Source: Paenarthrobacter ureafaciens
Lineage (GTDB): Bacteria > Actinomycetota > Actinomycetes > Actinomycetales > Micrococcaceae
NCBI RefSeq assembly: GCF_004028095.1
Contig: NZ_SBHM01000007.1
Coordinates: 1,550,001 to 1,614,000, forward strand
Reading direction: 5' to 3'
DNA: 64,000 bases
Part shown: positions 26,098 to 35,026 of the stretch, one piece after another
How the letters are laid out: every line of letters begins with the position of its first letter
Numbering within the stretch: position 1 is the first letter of the stretch
Notes under the pieces: generated by a model
Database searches by the model: none
What the model saw: only the letters and a program-made list of their open reading frames with translations
What the model was told of the DNA's origin: nothing
Program-made: the position numbers and the translations under genes

Positions 26098-26140
26098 TGA
26101 CAATCCGCCGCGCCAACATTGTCATTAAGTGTCAACTCGG
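26082..26140 (+). terminator. Perfect 23-bp hairpin after desD
   Basis: The 23 bases from 26082 (CCGAGTTGACACTTAATGAC and on) are the exact reverse complement of 26118-26140, with a 13-nt CG-rich loop. The desD TAA is inside the left arm. The stem is unusually long and AT-containing, and no T-run follows, so it may be a terminator or an inserted palindromic repeat. Confidence 0.7.
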
Positions 26141-26179
26141 TGGGGTGGCGGAGGAGTTGCGGGACGCTAGGGTAGGGCC

Positions 26180-26965
26180 ATGACCACTCGAGCCAACGAA
26201 CTCACTGCCCTTGTCACCGGAGCCACCGCCGGCCTGGGCGCGGAGTTCGCCCGCCAGCTTGCCGAAGCCGGGCACCATCTGGTCCTGGTTGCCCGCGATG
26301 AAGAGCGACTCAAAGCCAAGGCCGAGGAACTCGAGCGCGACTTCAGTATCTCGGTGGAGGTGTTGCCGGCGGACCTGACCTCCGACGTCGGGGTTTCCGC
26401 AGTGGCGGACCGCCTGCGGGACGCAAGCAGGCCCGTGGACGTGCTGGTGAACAACGCGGGGAGCGGGCTCTTGAAGTCGTTCGAGGACAACGATCTTGAG
26501 GAAGAGCGGGCGCACTTGCGCCTCCACGTCCAGACTCCCATGGAGCTATGCCACGCCGTCCTTGAGGTCATGTTGGCGCGGGGCAAGGGCCGGATCATCA
26601 ACGTGGCCAGCGTGGCGGCCTTCGCCAACCGGGGCAGCTATTCCGCGGCCAAAGCCTGGCAGGTGACATTCAGCCGCTGGGCGAACACCGCTTATGCAAA
26701 GTCAGGCGTACAGGTCACCGCAGTCTGCCCGGGGTTCACCCACACGGAGTTTCACGATCGCATGGGCATGGATAAGTCCGTGGCGCCGCGATTCCTCTGG
26801 CTGAAGGCCGAGCGGGTGGTTCGTGAAGGCCTCGAGGACAACGCCAAAGGCAAAGCTGTGTCCATCCCGACGCGGAGGTACAAGGTGGTCACCTTCTTCG
26901 CGCGCGTCCTCCCGGCAAAGCTGACCGCAGGCCCGCCGAGGCGCCCGGCGAAGACGGAGGACTAA
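26180..26965 (+). CDS. SDR family oxidoreductase (DltE-like subgroup)
   Basis: 261 residues. The motif TGATAGLGAEFARQLAEAGH is the classical SDR cofactor site; VNNAGSGLL and the YSAAK catalytic motif follow. The tail continues past the core with VCPGFTHTEFHDRMGMD and a basic end. ATG 26180 has AGGGTAGGG upstream. Monocistronic, between the desD hairpin and a convergent hairpin at 26981-27007. The substrate cannot be predicted. Confidence 0.85.
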   Translation: MTTRANELTALVTGATAGLGAEFARQLAEAGHHLVLVARDEERLKAKAEELERDFSISVEVLPADLTSDVGVSAVADRLRDASRPVDVLVNNAGSGLLKSFEDNDLEEERAHLRLHVQTPMELCHAVLEVMLARGKGRIINVASVAAFANRGSYSAAKAWQVTFSRWANTAYAKSGVQVTAVCPGFTHTEFHDRMGMDKSVAPRFLWLKAERVVREGLEDNAKGKAVSIPTRRYKVVTFFARVLPAKLTAGPPRRPAKTED

Positions 26966-26980
26966 CGGCCCAAAGCTGGT

Positions 26981-27007
26981 AAATGCCCCACATGAAGTGG
27001 GACATTT
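26981..27007. terminator. Hairpin between convergent SDR and FUSC genes
   Basis: AAATGCCCCAC (26981-26991) pairs with GTGGGACATTT (26997-27007) at 10 of 11 positions around ATGAA. A-rich on one side and T-rich on the other, it can work as a terminator in both directions. Confidence 0.6.
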
Positions 27008-27100
27008 TGGGCATCGCCCCTTGAAGTGGTCGCGATTTCTGCAGCGCTTGAGCAGGGAACAGTGCCAGACGTCCGTGACGTGACTGACAACGGAGTCGGT

Positions 27101-28162
27101 TTAGCGCCGCCGCTGCACCACCACGGCAACGGCAATTCCGATGACCGCTCCCACGAACGTCTCAACGGCCCGCTCCAGCACCAGCACTCCCGGATCCATG
27201 GGTGCCGCCAGCTGCGCGATCAGCAGGATTACGGGGGTGAAGAACACCATGGCCCAGCCGTAGTGCCTGGCCATGAACAGCTCGGTGGGGAACTGGCATA
27301 ACATCACGATCACCGCGAGTACCACCGGGCCGTGGCTTGGGAAGTACTGAAGCGGCGACACCGGACTCGGGAAAAGCACGACGGCGACCACCCCCAAGCC
27401 GAGGAACGTCCCCACGATCCTGTGGATGCCCCGGTGGACCCGGCTTGGCAGATCGGCACCGGCCAGCGGGACGGCCGCTGCTGCCATGGCCCAGTGCGGG
27501 TGGCCGCTGCCACTGAGTACGCCGCAAACCCCGGCCGCGCTGACTGCAAGGACGTAGCGCGTCGCATGGACCAGGGCTGACTGCCGTAGAGGCCCGCGCA
27601 ACAGTGGTACGTCCCGGACCGCACCCCGTTCCCATGAGCGGGTTCGCAACCACCCCGCAAAGCCAACCACGATCGAGAACGCTGCCGAGGCAGCACCGAT
27701 GAGCACCGCCGTCGTAAATGGAACGCTGGTCGGCACCGAGGCGCAGGCGCCCAAGGCAAGGATTCCGAAGAACGGTCCTACGGGCCTTAGCTTCGCGGCA
27801 TCACAGAAGAAAGAGCCGGCCCCCGCGAAAAGCGTAGCCACGAGCACGAGCCACCACGAATGAATATGGTTGACGGACAGGAAGGTGCCGATGGACAACC
27901 CGCCCACCAGCAAGAGCGCCGCCTGTGCTTGGTGCCTGAGCCGAAGTTGGTGCGATTCATTGCGTCCGTACATGCCTGTCAAGGCACCGAACACCGCGTA
28001 CATCATGAGCTCGGGCCGGCCGATGGCAATGAGGAAGAGTCCAGGCACAACCACGCTGAGCCCGACGCGTACGGCCGATAGCCTGTCGTTGTTCGCCGGA
28101 CCGATCCGGTGAAGTTCCCGGGCGTGCGTCATGAACACGGACATGGGAACACCACCAATCAT
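27101..28162 (-). CDS. FUSC-type membrane protein (putative aromatic-acid exporter fold)
   Basis: About 353 residues with two blocks of closely spaced hydrophobic helices separated by a charged loop (WLRTRSWERGAVRDVPLL), the layout of FUSC/YccS-like proteins. Helices include VGLSVVVPGLFLIAIG, MAAAAVPLAGADLPSRVHRG (with the family RxxHRxxGT-like turn HRGIHRIVGTFLG) and VGAVIGIAVAVVV at the C-terminus. The start is uncertain: ATG 28162 is used, ATG 28144 and 28132 are possible, and none has a clear ribosome site. Substrate unknown. Confidence 0.7.
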   Translation of the reverse strand: MIGGVPMSVFMTHARELHRIGPANNDRLSAVRVGLSVVVPGLFLIAIGRPELMMYAVFGALTGMYGRNESHQLRLRHQAQAALLLVGGLSIGTFLSVNHIHSWWLVLVATLFAGAGSFFCDAAKLRPVGPFFGILALGACASVPTSVPFTTAVLIGAASAAFSIVVGFAGWLRTRSWERGAVRDVPLLRGPLRQSALVHATRYVLAVSAAGVCGVLSGSGHPHWAMAAAAVPLAGADLPSRVHRGIHRIVGTFLGLGVVAVVLFPSPVSPLQYFPSHGPVVLAVIVMLCQFPTELFMARHYGWAMVFFTPVILLIAQLAAPMDPGVLVLERAVETFVGAVIGIAVAVVVQRRR

Positions 28163-28355
28163 CAAGGGCTTGTGGGCTAAAGGCTCACGTCCGAAAATTA
28201 TCAGGATTGCCGCGCGAGCTGCCATAAGCCCGGTCACAACGCGTAGCAAGGACTGTCAGAGGAATCTGGAAAGATCGAGATATGCCCGTAGCTTTCGTCT
28301 GCAGAACCCGCTCCACCATGTCGTGGCAGGCCCCTGCAACACCGGATCCGGGCCG

Positions 28356-28871
28356 ATGATCCGGCTGGCGCATTCGGATGACCTCGGGCAGCTGCAGACC
28401 ATTGAGCGCGCCGCGGGGGAGGCCTTCCGTTCCTTGGGCATGGACCAGATTGCCGACGACGAACCCTTTCCCGTGGACGTGTTGCAGGAGTATGTCTCTG
28501 CGGGACGGGCCTGGGTTTACGTCGACGGCCTCGACTACCCCGTGGCCTACATCCTTGTGGACGTGGTGGACGGAAACGCCCATGTGGAACAGGTGAGTGT
28601 TCACCCGGACCAGGCCCACCAAGGCATCGGCCGGGAACTGCTCCATGCCGCCCGGGTTTGGGCGAGGGGCCACGGCATGCACCGGCAGACCCTCAGCACC
28701 TTCCGGGACGTTCCTTGGAACGCGCCGTACTATCGCCGCCTCGGTTTTGAGGTGTTCGACGCCGGACTGTGGGGCCCGGAGCTCACCCGCCTGATGGAGC
28801 ATGAGGCGGAGTTGGGACTGACGCGCTGGCCGCGGGTGGCGATGTGGCGCCCGGTGGTCCCGCCCGCGTAG
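28356..28871 (+). CDS. GNAT family N-acetyltransferase
   Basis: 171 residues. Acetyl-CoA loop VSVHPDQAHQGIGRELLHAA, then WNAPYYRRLGFEVFD, both typical of GCN5-related acetyltransferases that act on small molecules or protein N-termini. ATG 28356 (MIRLAHSDD) was chosen because family members start just before this strand; the upstream frame runs into the FUSC promoter region. Divergent from the FUSC gene. Substrate unknown. Confidence 0.8.
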   Translation: MIRLAHSDDLGQLQTIERAAGEAFRSLGMDQIADDEPFPVDVLQEYVSAGRAWVYVDGLDYPVAYILVDVVDGNAHVEQVSVHPDQAHQGIGRELLHAARVWARGHGMHRQTLSTFRDVPWNAPYYRRLGFEVFDAGLWGPELTRLMEHEAELGLTRWPRVAMWRPVVPPA

Positions 28872-28928
28872 GCTCCGCCACCGCAGGCGAATGCGCCTTG
28901 GCCCCTCCTGGACGCCTCATTGCCGAGT

Positions 28929-29552
28929 CTATGAGTTCCGTGCCCGCTCAACGTCGGCTGCGCTGGCAGCGTCGCCTACCGACCGGAGTCCGGCGATGAC
29001 GCCTTCCACATCAGCCGGCGTCCGGTTTTGGCTGAGTTTCGCTTTCACCTCCACGCGCGTCATCACAAGCTCGACGCCGACTATCGCCTTCAGCTGCCCG
29101 GCAATAAAGCGCTGCGGTGCTTCGTCCACCGACCAGGGACGGGCCATCGCCGACTCGTGGTGATCCGAAAGCTGCCGGACGTGCTTTCCCAGCCACTCGC
29201 CGTCGTCATGGATCACCAGCCGGCCGTAGACGTGCGCGGTGGAGTAGTTCCACGTGGGAACCACCCGTCCATGCTCGGCCTTGGAGGCGTACCAGGAGGG
29301 GGAGATGTAGGCGTCCGGACCTTGAAGGATCATCAACGCCTCACCCGTCACCGGCGTTGACCATTGGGGATTGTTGCGCGCCATGTGGGTTTGCAGGGCG
29401 CCGTGGTCCCCAACGGAGGGGTCGTAGATGAAAGGCAGGAGCGTGGCGAGCAGGCCGTCCGGTGTCATGGTCACGAGGTTCGCGGCCCCGGAGTTGCGGA
29501 GCAGCGCCTCAATGGCCTCTTCGGAAGCGGCGAAGTGGGCGGGGGTGTACAT
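28929..29552 (-). CDS. PaiB-like FMN-binding negative regulator
   Basis: 207 residues. MYTPAHF is the invariant start of this family; LVTMTPDGLLATLLPF, ALMILQGPDAYISPSWY, VPTWNYSTAHVYG and the C-terminal KAIVGVELVMTRVEVKAKLSQNR match PaiB proteins with an FMN-binding split-barrel fold. Named after a Bacillus protease-synthesis repressor, though many members are probably enzymes. AAAGGA precedes the ATG. It follows the EamA transporter gene by 22 bp on the same strand, so both are likely controlled by the divergent MocR protein. Confidence 0.88.
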   Translation of the reverse strand: MYTPAHFAASEEAIEALLRNSGAANLVTMTPDGLLATLLPFIYDPSVGDHGALQTHMARNNPQWSTPVTGEALMILQGPDAYISPSWYASKAEHGRVVPTWNYSTAHVYGRLVIHDDGEWLGKHVRQLSDHHESAMARPWSVDEAPQRFIAGQLKAIVGVELVMTRVEVKAKLSQNRTPADVEGVIAGLRSVGDAASAADVERARNS

Positions 29553-29574
29553 GGAAGTGTCCTTTCGGCTTGGG

Positions 29575-30507
29575 TTAGGGGCGCGACGGCGGCGCGAGCC
29601 TCACGCGCACGGCGGCACCTGCGCAGAGGATCACCATGAGACCGCCGATGACGGTGGTCAGGGTGAGGGACTCGCCGAGCAGGAGAGCTGCCCACGCGAT
29701 GGTCATGACGGGCTGTACCAACTGGATCTGGCTGACTTGGGCCATGGGCCCGATGGCAAGCCCGCGGTACCAGGCGAAGAAGCCGAGGAACATGCTGACC
29801 ACGCCTAAATAGGCAAAGGCCGCCCATCCGGCCGGCGTCGTGGAAGGGAAGCCAGACGCCAGCGACATGGCTGTCAACAGGATCATGACCGGGGACGCCA
29901 CCACCAGGGCCCAGGAGATGGTCTGCCACGAACCCAGTTCGCGGGCCAACAGGCCGCCTTCCGCGTAGCCGATAGCGGCGGCTACAACGGCTCCGAGCAG
30001 GAGAAGGTCAGCCCAGTGAAGTGACTCAAAGCCGCCCGACTGCGCCAGGGCGAAAACCACTGCGGCCACCACGCCCACCCCCGTGAGCACCCAGAACAGG
30101 GGCCTCGGACGTTCGCGTCCCCGCATGACGGCCACGGTCGCTGTTGCTGCCGGGAGAAGGGCAATGACCACCGCGCCGTGGCTCGCGGAAGTGCTGGTCA
30201 GGGCAAAGGTGGTGAGTAGCGGGAACCCGGCCACGATTCCGCCGGCTACTACTGCCAGGCGCAACCACTGCATGCCTTGGGGAAAGCGTTGCTTGGTGAT
30301 TGCCAAGGCAGCGGCAGCAAGGGCGGCGGCTATGACTGCCCGGCCGGCTCCAATGAACAGGGGCGACATCCCATCCACGGCCACCCGTGTGAAGGGAACC
30401 GTGAAGGAGAAGGCGAACACGCCCACAAGCCCCCACCAAATTCCGGATGCGGTTGGCGTGGGTAACGCTGGCGACTGAATGAGAGTAGCGCTACTATTAT
30501 GGTTCAT
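29575..30507 (-). CDS. EamA/DMT-family exporter
   Basis: 310 residues with ten predicted helices as two EamA repeats: GIWWGLVGVFAFSFTVPFTR opens the first and IGYAEGGLLARELGSWQTIS the second, with the family end PVMTIAWAALLLGESLT. RhaT- and YdcZ-like members export amino acids or metabolites. The only available start codon near the N-terminus is ATG 30507, which overlaps on the opposite strand with the start codon of the MocR gene; no ribosome site precedes it, so a leaderless message is likely. Operon with paiB-like gene. Confidence 0.85.
   Translation of the reverse strand: MNHNSSATLIQSPALPTPTASGIWWGLVGVFAFSFTVPFTRVAVDGMSPLFIGAGRAVIAAALAAAALAITKQRFPQGMQWLRLAVVAGGIVAGFPLLTTFALTSTSASHGAVVIALLPAATATVAVMRGRERPRPLFWVLTGVGVVAAVVFALAQSGGFESLHWADLLLLGAVVAAAIGYAEGGLLARELGSWQTISWALVVASPVMILLTAMSLASGFPSTTPAGWAAFAYLGVVSMFLGFFAWYRGLAIGPMAQVSQIQLVQPVMTIAWAALLLGESLTLTTVIGGLMVILCAGAAVRVRLAPPSRP
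30484..30495. promoter_or_regulatory. 12-bp palindrome at MocR/EamA divergent promoter
   Basis: AGTAGCGCTACT is a perfect palindrome next to a TATTAT box (about 30495-30500) that would place the plus-strand transcript start at the ATG. It lies inside the N-terminal coding region of the EamA gene. It is a natural candidate for MocR binding. Confidence 0.5.
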
Positions 30508-31915
30508 GAACAACGATAGCAGTTCACGGATAGTCTCGCGACTGAAAGAGTGGATTGCCGCAGCCGCCCCCGGGGCCCGAATGCCTTCTACCCGCCAACT
30601 CGTGGCGGAGTACCAAGCGAGCCCTGTGACAGTACAAAAGGCACTGAGGACACTCACCGCCCAAGGGCTTATCGAGAGCCGTCCCGGCGTTGGAACGTTC
30701 GTCCGAGCCTACCGCACCGCGCGTCCGGTGGATTATGCGTGGCAGACGGCTGCCCTTGGCGCGCTCCAGGCACCCAGGCTAACCAACACCGCTGCGATGC
30801 GCAGTGCGTCCAATGATGTGATTGCTTTCCACTCCGGGTACCCGGCGCGTGAGCTCCTCCCAGAGAGGCTGGTTCGTTCGGCACTGACGCGTGCGGCGCG
30901 TGGCGAGGCCGCGTTGTCCAGGCCGCCCGTCGCGGGTCTGCCGGAGCTGCAGTCGTGGTTCGCGCAGGAGCTTAGTACCTCAACGCCGGTTGGCGTGACG
31001 CCGCCCCAGCCCGGCGACGTCGTCGTGCTTCCCGGAAGCCAAAGCGGCCTGAGCTCGATCTTCCGCGGCCTGGTGGGTCACGGCCAGCCGCTGCTGGTGG
31101 AGTCGCCCAGCTATTGGGGCGCGTTGCTTGCGGCCGCGCAGGCGGGTGTCCGCGTGGTCCCGGTACCGAGCGGGCCGGACGGTCCTGACCCCGCACAGCT
31201 GTCCCGTGCTTTCGAAGAGACGGGCGCCCGCATGTTCTACGCCCAACCCAACTTCGCGAACCCAACCGGTGCCCAGTGGTCGGTTCGGCGCGGCGAGGAA
31301 GTCCTGGACGTGGTGCGGGCCCATGGCGCTTTCCTTGTGGAGGACGACTGGGCCCACGACTTCGGGATCACCGCCCCATCCGTACCGGTAGCCGCGAAGG
31401 ACGACTCAGGGCACGTTCTCTACATCCGCTCGCTGACCAAAAGCGTGTCCCCGTCCATCCGCGTGGCGGCGGTGGTCGCCCGCGGCCCGGCCCGGGAGCG
31501 GATCCTTACCGCGCAGGCCGCTGAGTCGATGTACGTCAGCGGCCTCCTGCAGGCGGCCGCGCTCGACGTCGTCACCCAGCCCGGGTGGCAAACCCACCTC
31601 CGGGGAGTCTCGGCCCAGTTGCAGTCGCGGCGGGATCTTCTGGCCACCAGCCTCAGCGAACACATCCCGGAGGCCCACCTGACGCACCTGCCCAAGGGCG
31701 GCCTGAACCTCTGGTTGCGGCTTCCGGACGGGGCCGACGCCGATCGCCTCACCAAGGATTGCGAGGCGGCGGGCGTCCTGATCGCCGCAGGTTCCGAGTG
31801 GTTCCCTGCCGAACCCGAAGGGCCGTATGTCCGGCTCAACTATGCCGGGCCCAACCCGGGAGCGTTCCCGGAAGGGGTGCGAATTATCGGTGGGGCGCTG
31901 AAGCGGCAGAGGTAG
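30506..31915 (+). CDS. MocR-type GntR/aminotransferase regulator
   Basis: 469 residues. An N-terminal GntR winged helix (MPSTRQLVAEYQASPVTVQK, GVGTFVRAY) is joined to a fold-type I aminotransferase-like domain with the PLP-site sequence YIRSLTKSVSPSIRVAAVVA (Lys in SLTKS) and GLNLWLRLPD near the end. Such proteins sense PLP or amino compounds and often control a divergent transporter. ATG 30506 is five bases after a TATTAT box with no ribosome site, so it is probably leaderless; the longer frame to 30479 would cross the palindrome. Confidence 0.88.
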   Translation: MNNDSSSRIVSRLKEWIAAAAPGARMPSTRQLVAEYQASPVTVQKALRTLTAQGLIESRPGVGTFVRAYRTARPVDYAWQTAALGALQAPRLTNTAAMRSASNDVIAFHSGYPARELLPERLVRSALTRAARGEAALSRPPVAGLPELQSWFAQELSTSTPVGVTPPQPGDVVVLPGSQSGLSSIFRGLVGHGQPLLVESPSYWGALLAAAQAGVRVVPVPSGPDGPDPAQLSRAFEETGARMFYAQPNFANPTGAQWSVRRGEEVLDVVRAHGAFLVEDDWAHDFGITAPSVPVAAKDDSGHVLYIRSLTKSVSPSIRVAAVVARGPARERILTAQAAESMYVSGLLQAAALDVVTQPGWQTHLRGVSAQLQSRRDLLATSLSEHIPEAHLTHLPKGGLNLWLRLPDGADADRLTKDCEAAGVLIAAGSEWFPAEPEGPYVRLNYAGPNPGAFPEGVRIIGGALKRQR

Positions 31916-31932
31916 TTTGGGGTTGTTTCGCG

Positions 31933-32673
31933 CTATCGGGTATGCAGGTCTGTATCCAGGCCAGGAAAATCCAAGGGCGATTCGAACTCCGGTTCGCCGC
32001 TCCTCAAATCAACGTCGGATTCGCGGATCGCGTACCGCATTGCGGCCTCGGCCGCTTCCGGATCACCCTTTTTGATGGCATCCAGGATGGACCTGTGGTC
32101 CGGTACCGGGTCCAGCCAGTGACCTCCCGGGTGATGCTGGATGCGGTTCCGGGCGCTCAGTGCGTGCACGATCACAACGTCGAGGCGCATCATCAGTTCA
32201 TTGTGGGTTGCCCGAAGCAGGCTCAGGTGAAAGTCATGGTCCGCTGCGGCGAGCCGTTCAACATCGCGGCCTGATGCTTCGAATTCGGCAAATGCCTTCT
32301 CAAGGGCTTCCAGGTCCTCAGGTTTCCTGAACCGTGCAGCAAGCTTTGCCGCGGCCGGCTCTATGACATCCCTCAACTGGGAGAGTTCGGCCAGGAGGCG
32401 GTCGTCATCGCGCCGGGCTGCGCGGCGCCATTTAATCACGTCGCTGTCCAGCAGCTTCCATGACTTCCGGTCATTGACGATTGTTCCGCGGCGCGGCCAC
32501 GAATCGATCAAGCCCTTTTCCCGGATCACTCGCAGCGCTTCCCGCATCGCCGTTTTGCTGACTCCGAATTCCGGCTCCAGAGAGTCCACATCGATGCGCG
32601 TACCCGGAGGGTAGTCTCCGCGCACGATGCGTAGCCCGAGCATGTCTACCAGCTCGGTGTGCAGGTTTGTCAT
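31933..32673 (-). CDS. FadR-subfamily GntR regulator of sugar-acid operon
   Basis: 246 residues. DNA-binding part: VDSLEPEFGVSKTAMREALR and SWPRRGTIVNDR. The FCD domain holds the metal-binding set Asp/His/His/His (ADHDFHLSLLRATHNE and PVPDHRSILDAI). ATG 32673 has AGGG eight bases upstream. It converges with the MocR gene and is divergent from the ABC-importer/Weimberg-like operon, with a 17-bp palindrome in the shared promoter region. The effector is probably a sugar acid or its keto-deoxy derivative; inferred. Confidence 0.88.
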   Translation of the reverse strand: MTNLHTELVDMLGLRIVRGDYPPGTRIDVDSLEPEFGVSKTAMREALRVIREKGLIDSWPRRGTIVNDRKSWKLLDSDVIKWRRAARRDDDRLLAELSQLRDVIEPAAAKLAARFRKPEDLEALEKAFAEFEASGRDVERLAAADHDFHLSLLRATHNELMMRLDVVIVHALSARNRIQHHPGGHWLDPVPDHRSILDAIKKGDPEAAEAAMRYAIRESDVDLRSGEPEFESPLDFPGLDTDLHTR

Positions 32674-32715
32674 AGCGGTACCCTACCCCTTTAACCTGAC
32701 TATTGCCTTTATACC

Positions 32716-32732
32716 TATTATTAGTAATAATA
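32716..32732. promoter_or_regulatory. 17-bp AT palindrome, candidate GntR operator
   Basis: TATTATTAGTAATAATA is perfectly symmetric. It is in the 110 bp between the GntR gene and the importer operon, overlapping a possible -10 (TATTAT) with TTGCCT further upstream. Binding here would block the plus-strand promoter. Confidence 0.6.
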
Positions 32733-32783
32733 CTCAAATATGTGGGCTGCGTCTCACGGAAAGATGCATACGAAGGAGTAGCT

Positions 32784-34043
32784 ATGCCATTTCGACCCAA
32801 CCGCCGCGCGAAGACCTTCTCTGTCCTCGCCACCGTTGCAGTGGGAGCCACCGTTCTTGTTGGTTGCTCGCCATCCCAGGAGAATAACTCCGGCTCCCCG
32901 CAGCCGGCGACCATCACCTTCGCCGCCTCCACCCTCGGGGACCCGGGCCGCGGACCGGGCTTGCAAAAGCTCATCGATGAGTACAACGCGAGCCAGAGTA
33001 CGGTAACCGTCCAGGCTGCTTCGGTCCCTTACCCGACCTTCGGCCAGACCGTCCTGACACAAATGGGCGGTGGAGAAGGTCCGGACTTGGTGCGTTTTGA
33101 TATGCCCGAGTTCTCCACGGCAGCAGCTTCTGCCCTGCTCGAGCCCCTGGACGACAAGATCGACGCGTCCAAGCTCAACTTGATTGCCGGGCCGGACAAG
33201 TACCTGAACGTCGACGGCCACCGCTACGGCGTTGTCTTCGAGAACTCCAACTACGGCATGTTCTACAACAAGGACCTCATCCCCGAGGCTCCCAAAACCT
33301 TTGACGAGTTCATGCAAACGGCCAAGGCCACCACCAAGGGTGACGTGTACGGCCTCGCCTTCCGTCAGACTCAGGCAGAAGAAGCAGGTGTGTGGCAGGA
33401 CATCTACAACTACGTGCTCGGTTTCGGCGGTGACTGGTCCGACGGCGGGAAGCTCACCCTGGATTCGCCCAAGGTGATTGAAGGACTGGAAAAATACAAG
33501 GAGCTTTACGACGCCAACGTCATTCCCAAGGGCGCGGATGCGGCCACCTTCCGCAAGATGTTCGCCAACGGCAAGGTTGGAATGGAGCTCAACAACGGCG
33601 GCTACGTGACCGCTACCAAGTCAGCCAACCCGGCACTGAATTTCAGCGTTGCCCGGATCCCGTTCCCTGAGAAGAAACAGGGTTCCCTGCTGGCCCCGAT
33701 CGTCATCAACGCGAACAGCAAGCACAAGGACGCCGCCCTCGACTTCATCCAGTGGATCCTGAAGCCCGAGCAGCAGGTCAAGCTTCAGGAAGTGCTGGGT
33801 GCCAGCAGCGTGGCCACGCCCACCGAACGCAGCGCCGAGAGCCTGGAGAAATACCCGTTCCTCCCCGAATTGGACAAGCTGACCGAGTCCGGTGTTCCGC
33901 AGATCGTCAACGGCTTCGGTCCCCAGACCGCGGACATCCGCCGCATTGTTGTCACTGAGGTGCTTTCTTCCCTTCAGGGCCAGCAGGACATGAAGACCGC
34001 CATGGAGAAGGCCCAGAAGCAGGCCGAGGAGCTGGTTAGGTAA
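32784..34043 (+). CDS. Extracellular solute-binding lipoprotein of sugar ABC importer
   Basis: 419 residues. Lipobox VLVGC after a short signal sequence beginning MPFRPNRRAKTFSVLATVAV. Family-1 binding-protein features: ITFAASTLGDPGRG, YGVVFENSNYGMFYNKDLI (sugar-binding fold crossover) and FANGKVGMELNNGGYV. ATG 32784 has GGAG at a good distance; the longer frame is a chance extension. First gene of a six-gene operon; the substrate is most likely a sugar or sugar acid used by the downstream enzymes. No ATP-binding subunit is encoded here, so a shared MsiK-like ATPase elsewhere is likely. Confidence 0.9.
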   Translation: MPFRPNRRAKTFSVLATVAVGATVLVGCSPSQENNSGSPQPATITFAASTLGDPGRGPGLQKLIDEYNASQSTVTVQAASVPYPTFGQTVLTQMGGGEGPDLVRFDMPEFSTAAASALLEPLDDKIDASKLNLIAGPDKYLNVDGHRYGVVFENSNYGMFYNKDLIPEAPKTFDEFMQTAKATTKGDVYGLAFRQTQAEEAGVWQDIYNYVLGFGGDWSDGGKLTLDSPKVIEGLEKYKELYDANVIPKGADAATFRKMFANGKVGMELNNGGYVTATKSANPALNFSVARIPFPEKKQGSLLAPIVINANSKHKDAALDFIQWILKPEQQVKLQEVLGASSVATPTERSAESLEKYPFLPELDKLTESGVPQIVNGFGPQTADIRRIVVTEVLSSLQGQQDMKTAMEKAQKQAEELVR

Positions 34044-35026
34044 TGAGCGGCCAAAAAGGGGGACCGCGTCTGCTGTCGCGGTCCCCGGGGCCCGGGAACA
34101 CTTCCAAACCCGCTTCCCCGTCCCCACGCAAGCGCCGGCGCAGGAGCGCGGTGGGCAGTCCGTGGACACCGTATCTTTTCCTTGCCCCGGCTGTCCTCTA
34201 CATCGGCATCTTCCAGCTCTTCCCGCTCCTGCAGGAAGTCTGGCTAAGTTTCACCCGGACAACGCTGCTTAACCCGACCCTGAACGTTTGGGTCGGCCTG
34301 GCGAACTACCAGTCCGTTCTCGGGGACCCGTCGTTCCGGCAGACCCTGCTCACCACCCTTCTGTATGTCACCGCTTGCGTTGTCGGGTCGGTGGGACTGG
34401 GGTTGGTAGTGGCTCTCCTGTTGAACGGCAGGTTCCCGGGCCGGGCAGTGGCCCGGTCCTTGGTCACCGTGCCGTGGGCTGCTCCCGGAATCGCCGTGGC
34501 GCTGATAGCGGTGTGGATGTTCAACCCGCAATTCGGCCTCCTTACCCGGGTGTTGAAAGGCTTGGGGATAGACACAGGCGAGAACGGCGTCCTGGATAAT
34601 CCCAGCCTGGCTCTCGCGGCCATTCTCATGACCACTATCTGGCAGTTGGTCCCGTTTGTTGCCGTCGTCCTGCTCTCTGCGCTGCAAAGTGTGCCGCAGG
34701 AACTCGTCGAAGCAGCGCAAGTTGACGGCGCAGGGCGCTGGATGATCTTCCGCGTGGTCACCTGGCAGGTGCTGAAACCGACCATCGGCTTGGTGGCCGT
34801 ACTTATGACCATCTGGTCTCTGCGGCGATTCGAGCTGATCTGGCTCATGACGCGCGGTGGGCCCCTGGGTTCCACCCGGACCCTTGTTATCGACCTCTAT
34901 TCGCAGGCATTCGAGTCAAAGCAACTCGGCACAGCCGCCGCGATCGGGATGGTGGGCATCGTCATCTCCCTCATCGTCATTATCGGTAGTCGACTGGTCG
35001 CACGTGCGGCCGCTAAGGAGGCATGA
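34043..35026 (+). CDS. ABC sugar importer permease 1 (MalF-like)
   Basis: 327 residues, six helices after a basic Pro/Arg-rich N-terminus (KRRRRSAVGSPW). PYLFLAPAVLYIGIFQLFPL is the usual first helix, and EAAQVDGAGRWMIFRVVTWQ is the EAA loop that docks to the ATPase. ATG overlaps the stop of the binding-protein gene (TAATG), and its own stop overlaps the next permease. Confidence 0.9.
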   Translation: MSGQKGGPRLLSRSPGPGNTSKPASPSPRKRRRRSAVGSPWTPYLFLAPAVLYIGIFQLFPLLQEVWLSFTRTTLLNPTLNVWVGLANYQSVLGDPSFRQTLLTTLLYVTACVVGSVGLGLVVALLLNGRFPGRAVARSLVTVPWAAPGIAVALIAVWMFNPQFGLLTRVLKGLGIDTGENGVLDNPSLALAAILMTTIWQLVPFVAVVLLSALQSVPQELVEAAQVDGAGRWMIFRVVTWQVLKPTIGLVAVLMTIWSLRRFELIWLMTRGGPLGSTRTLVIDLYSQAFESKQLGTAAAIGMVGIVISLIVIIGSRLVARAAAKEA

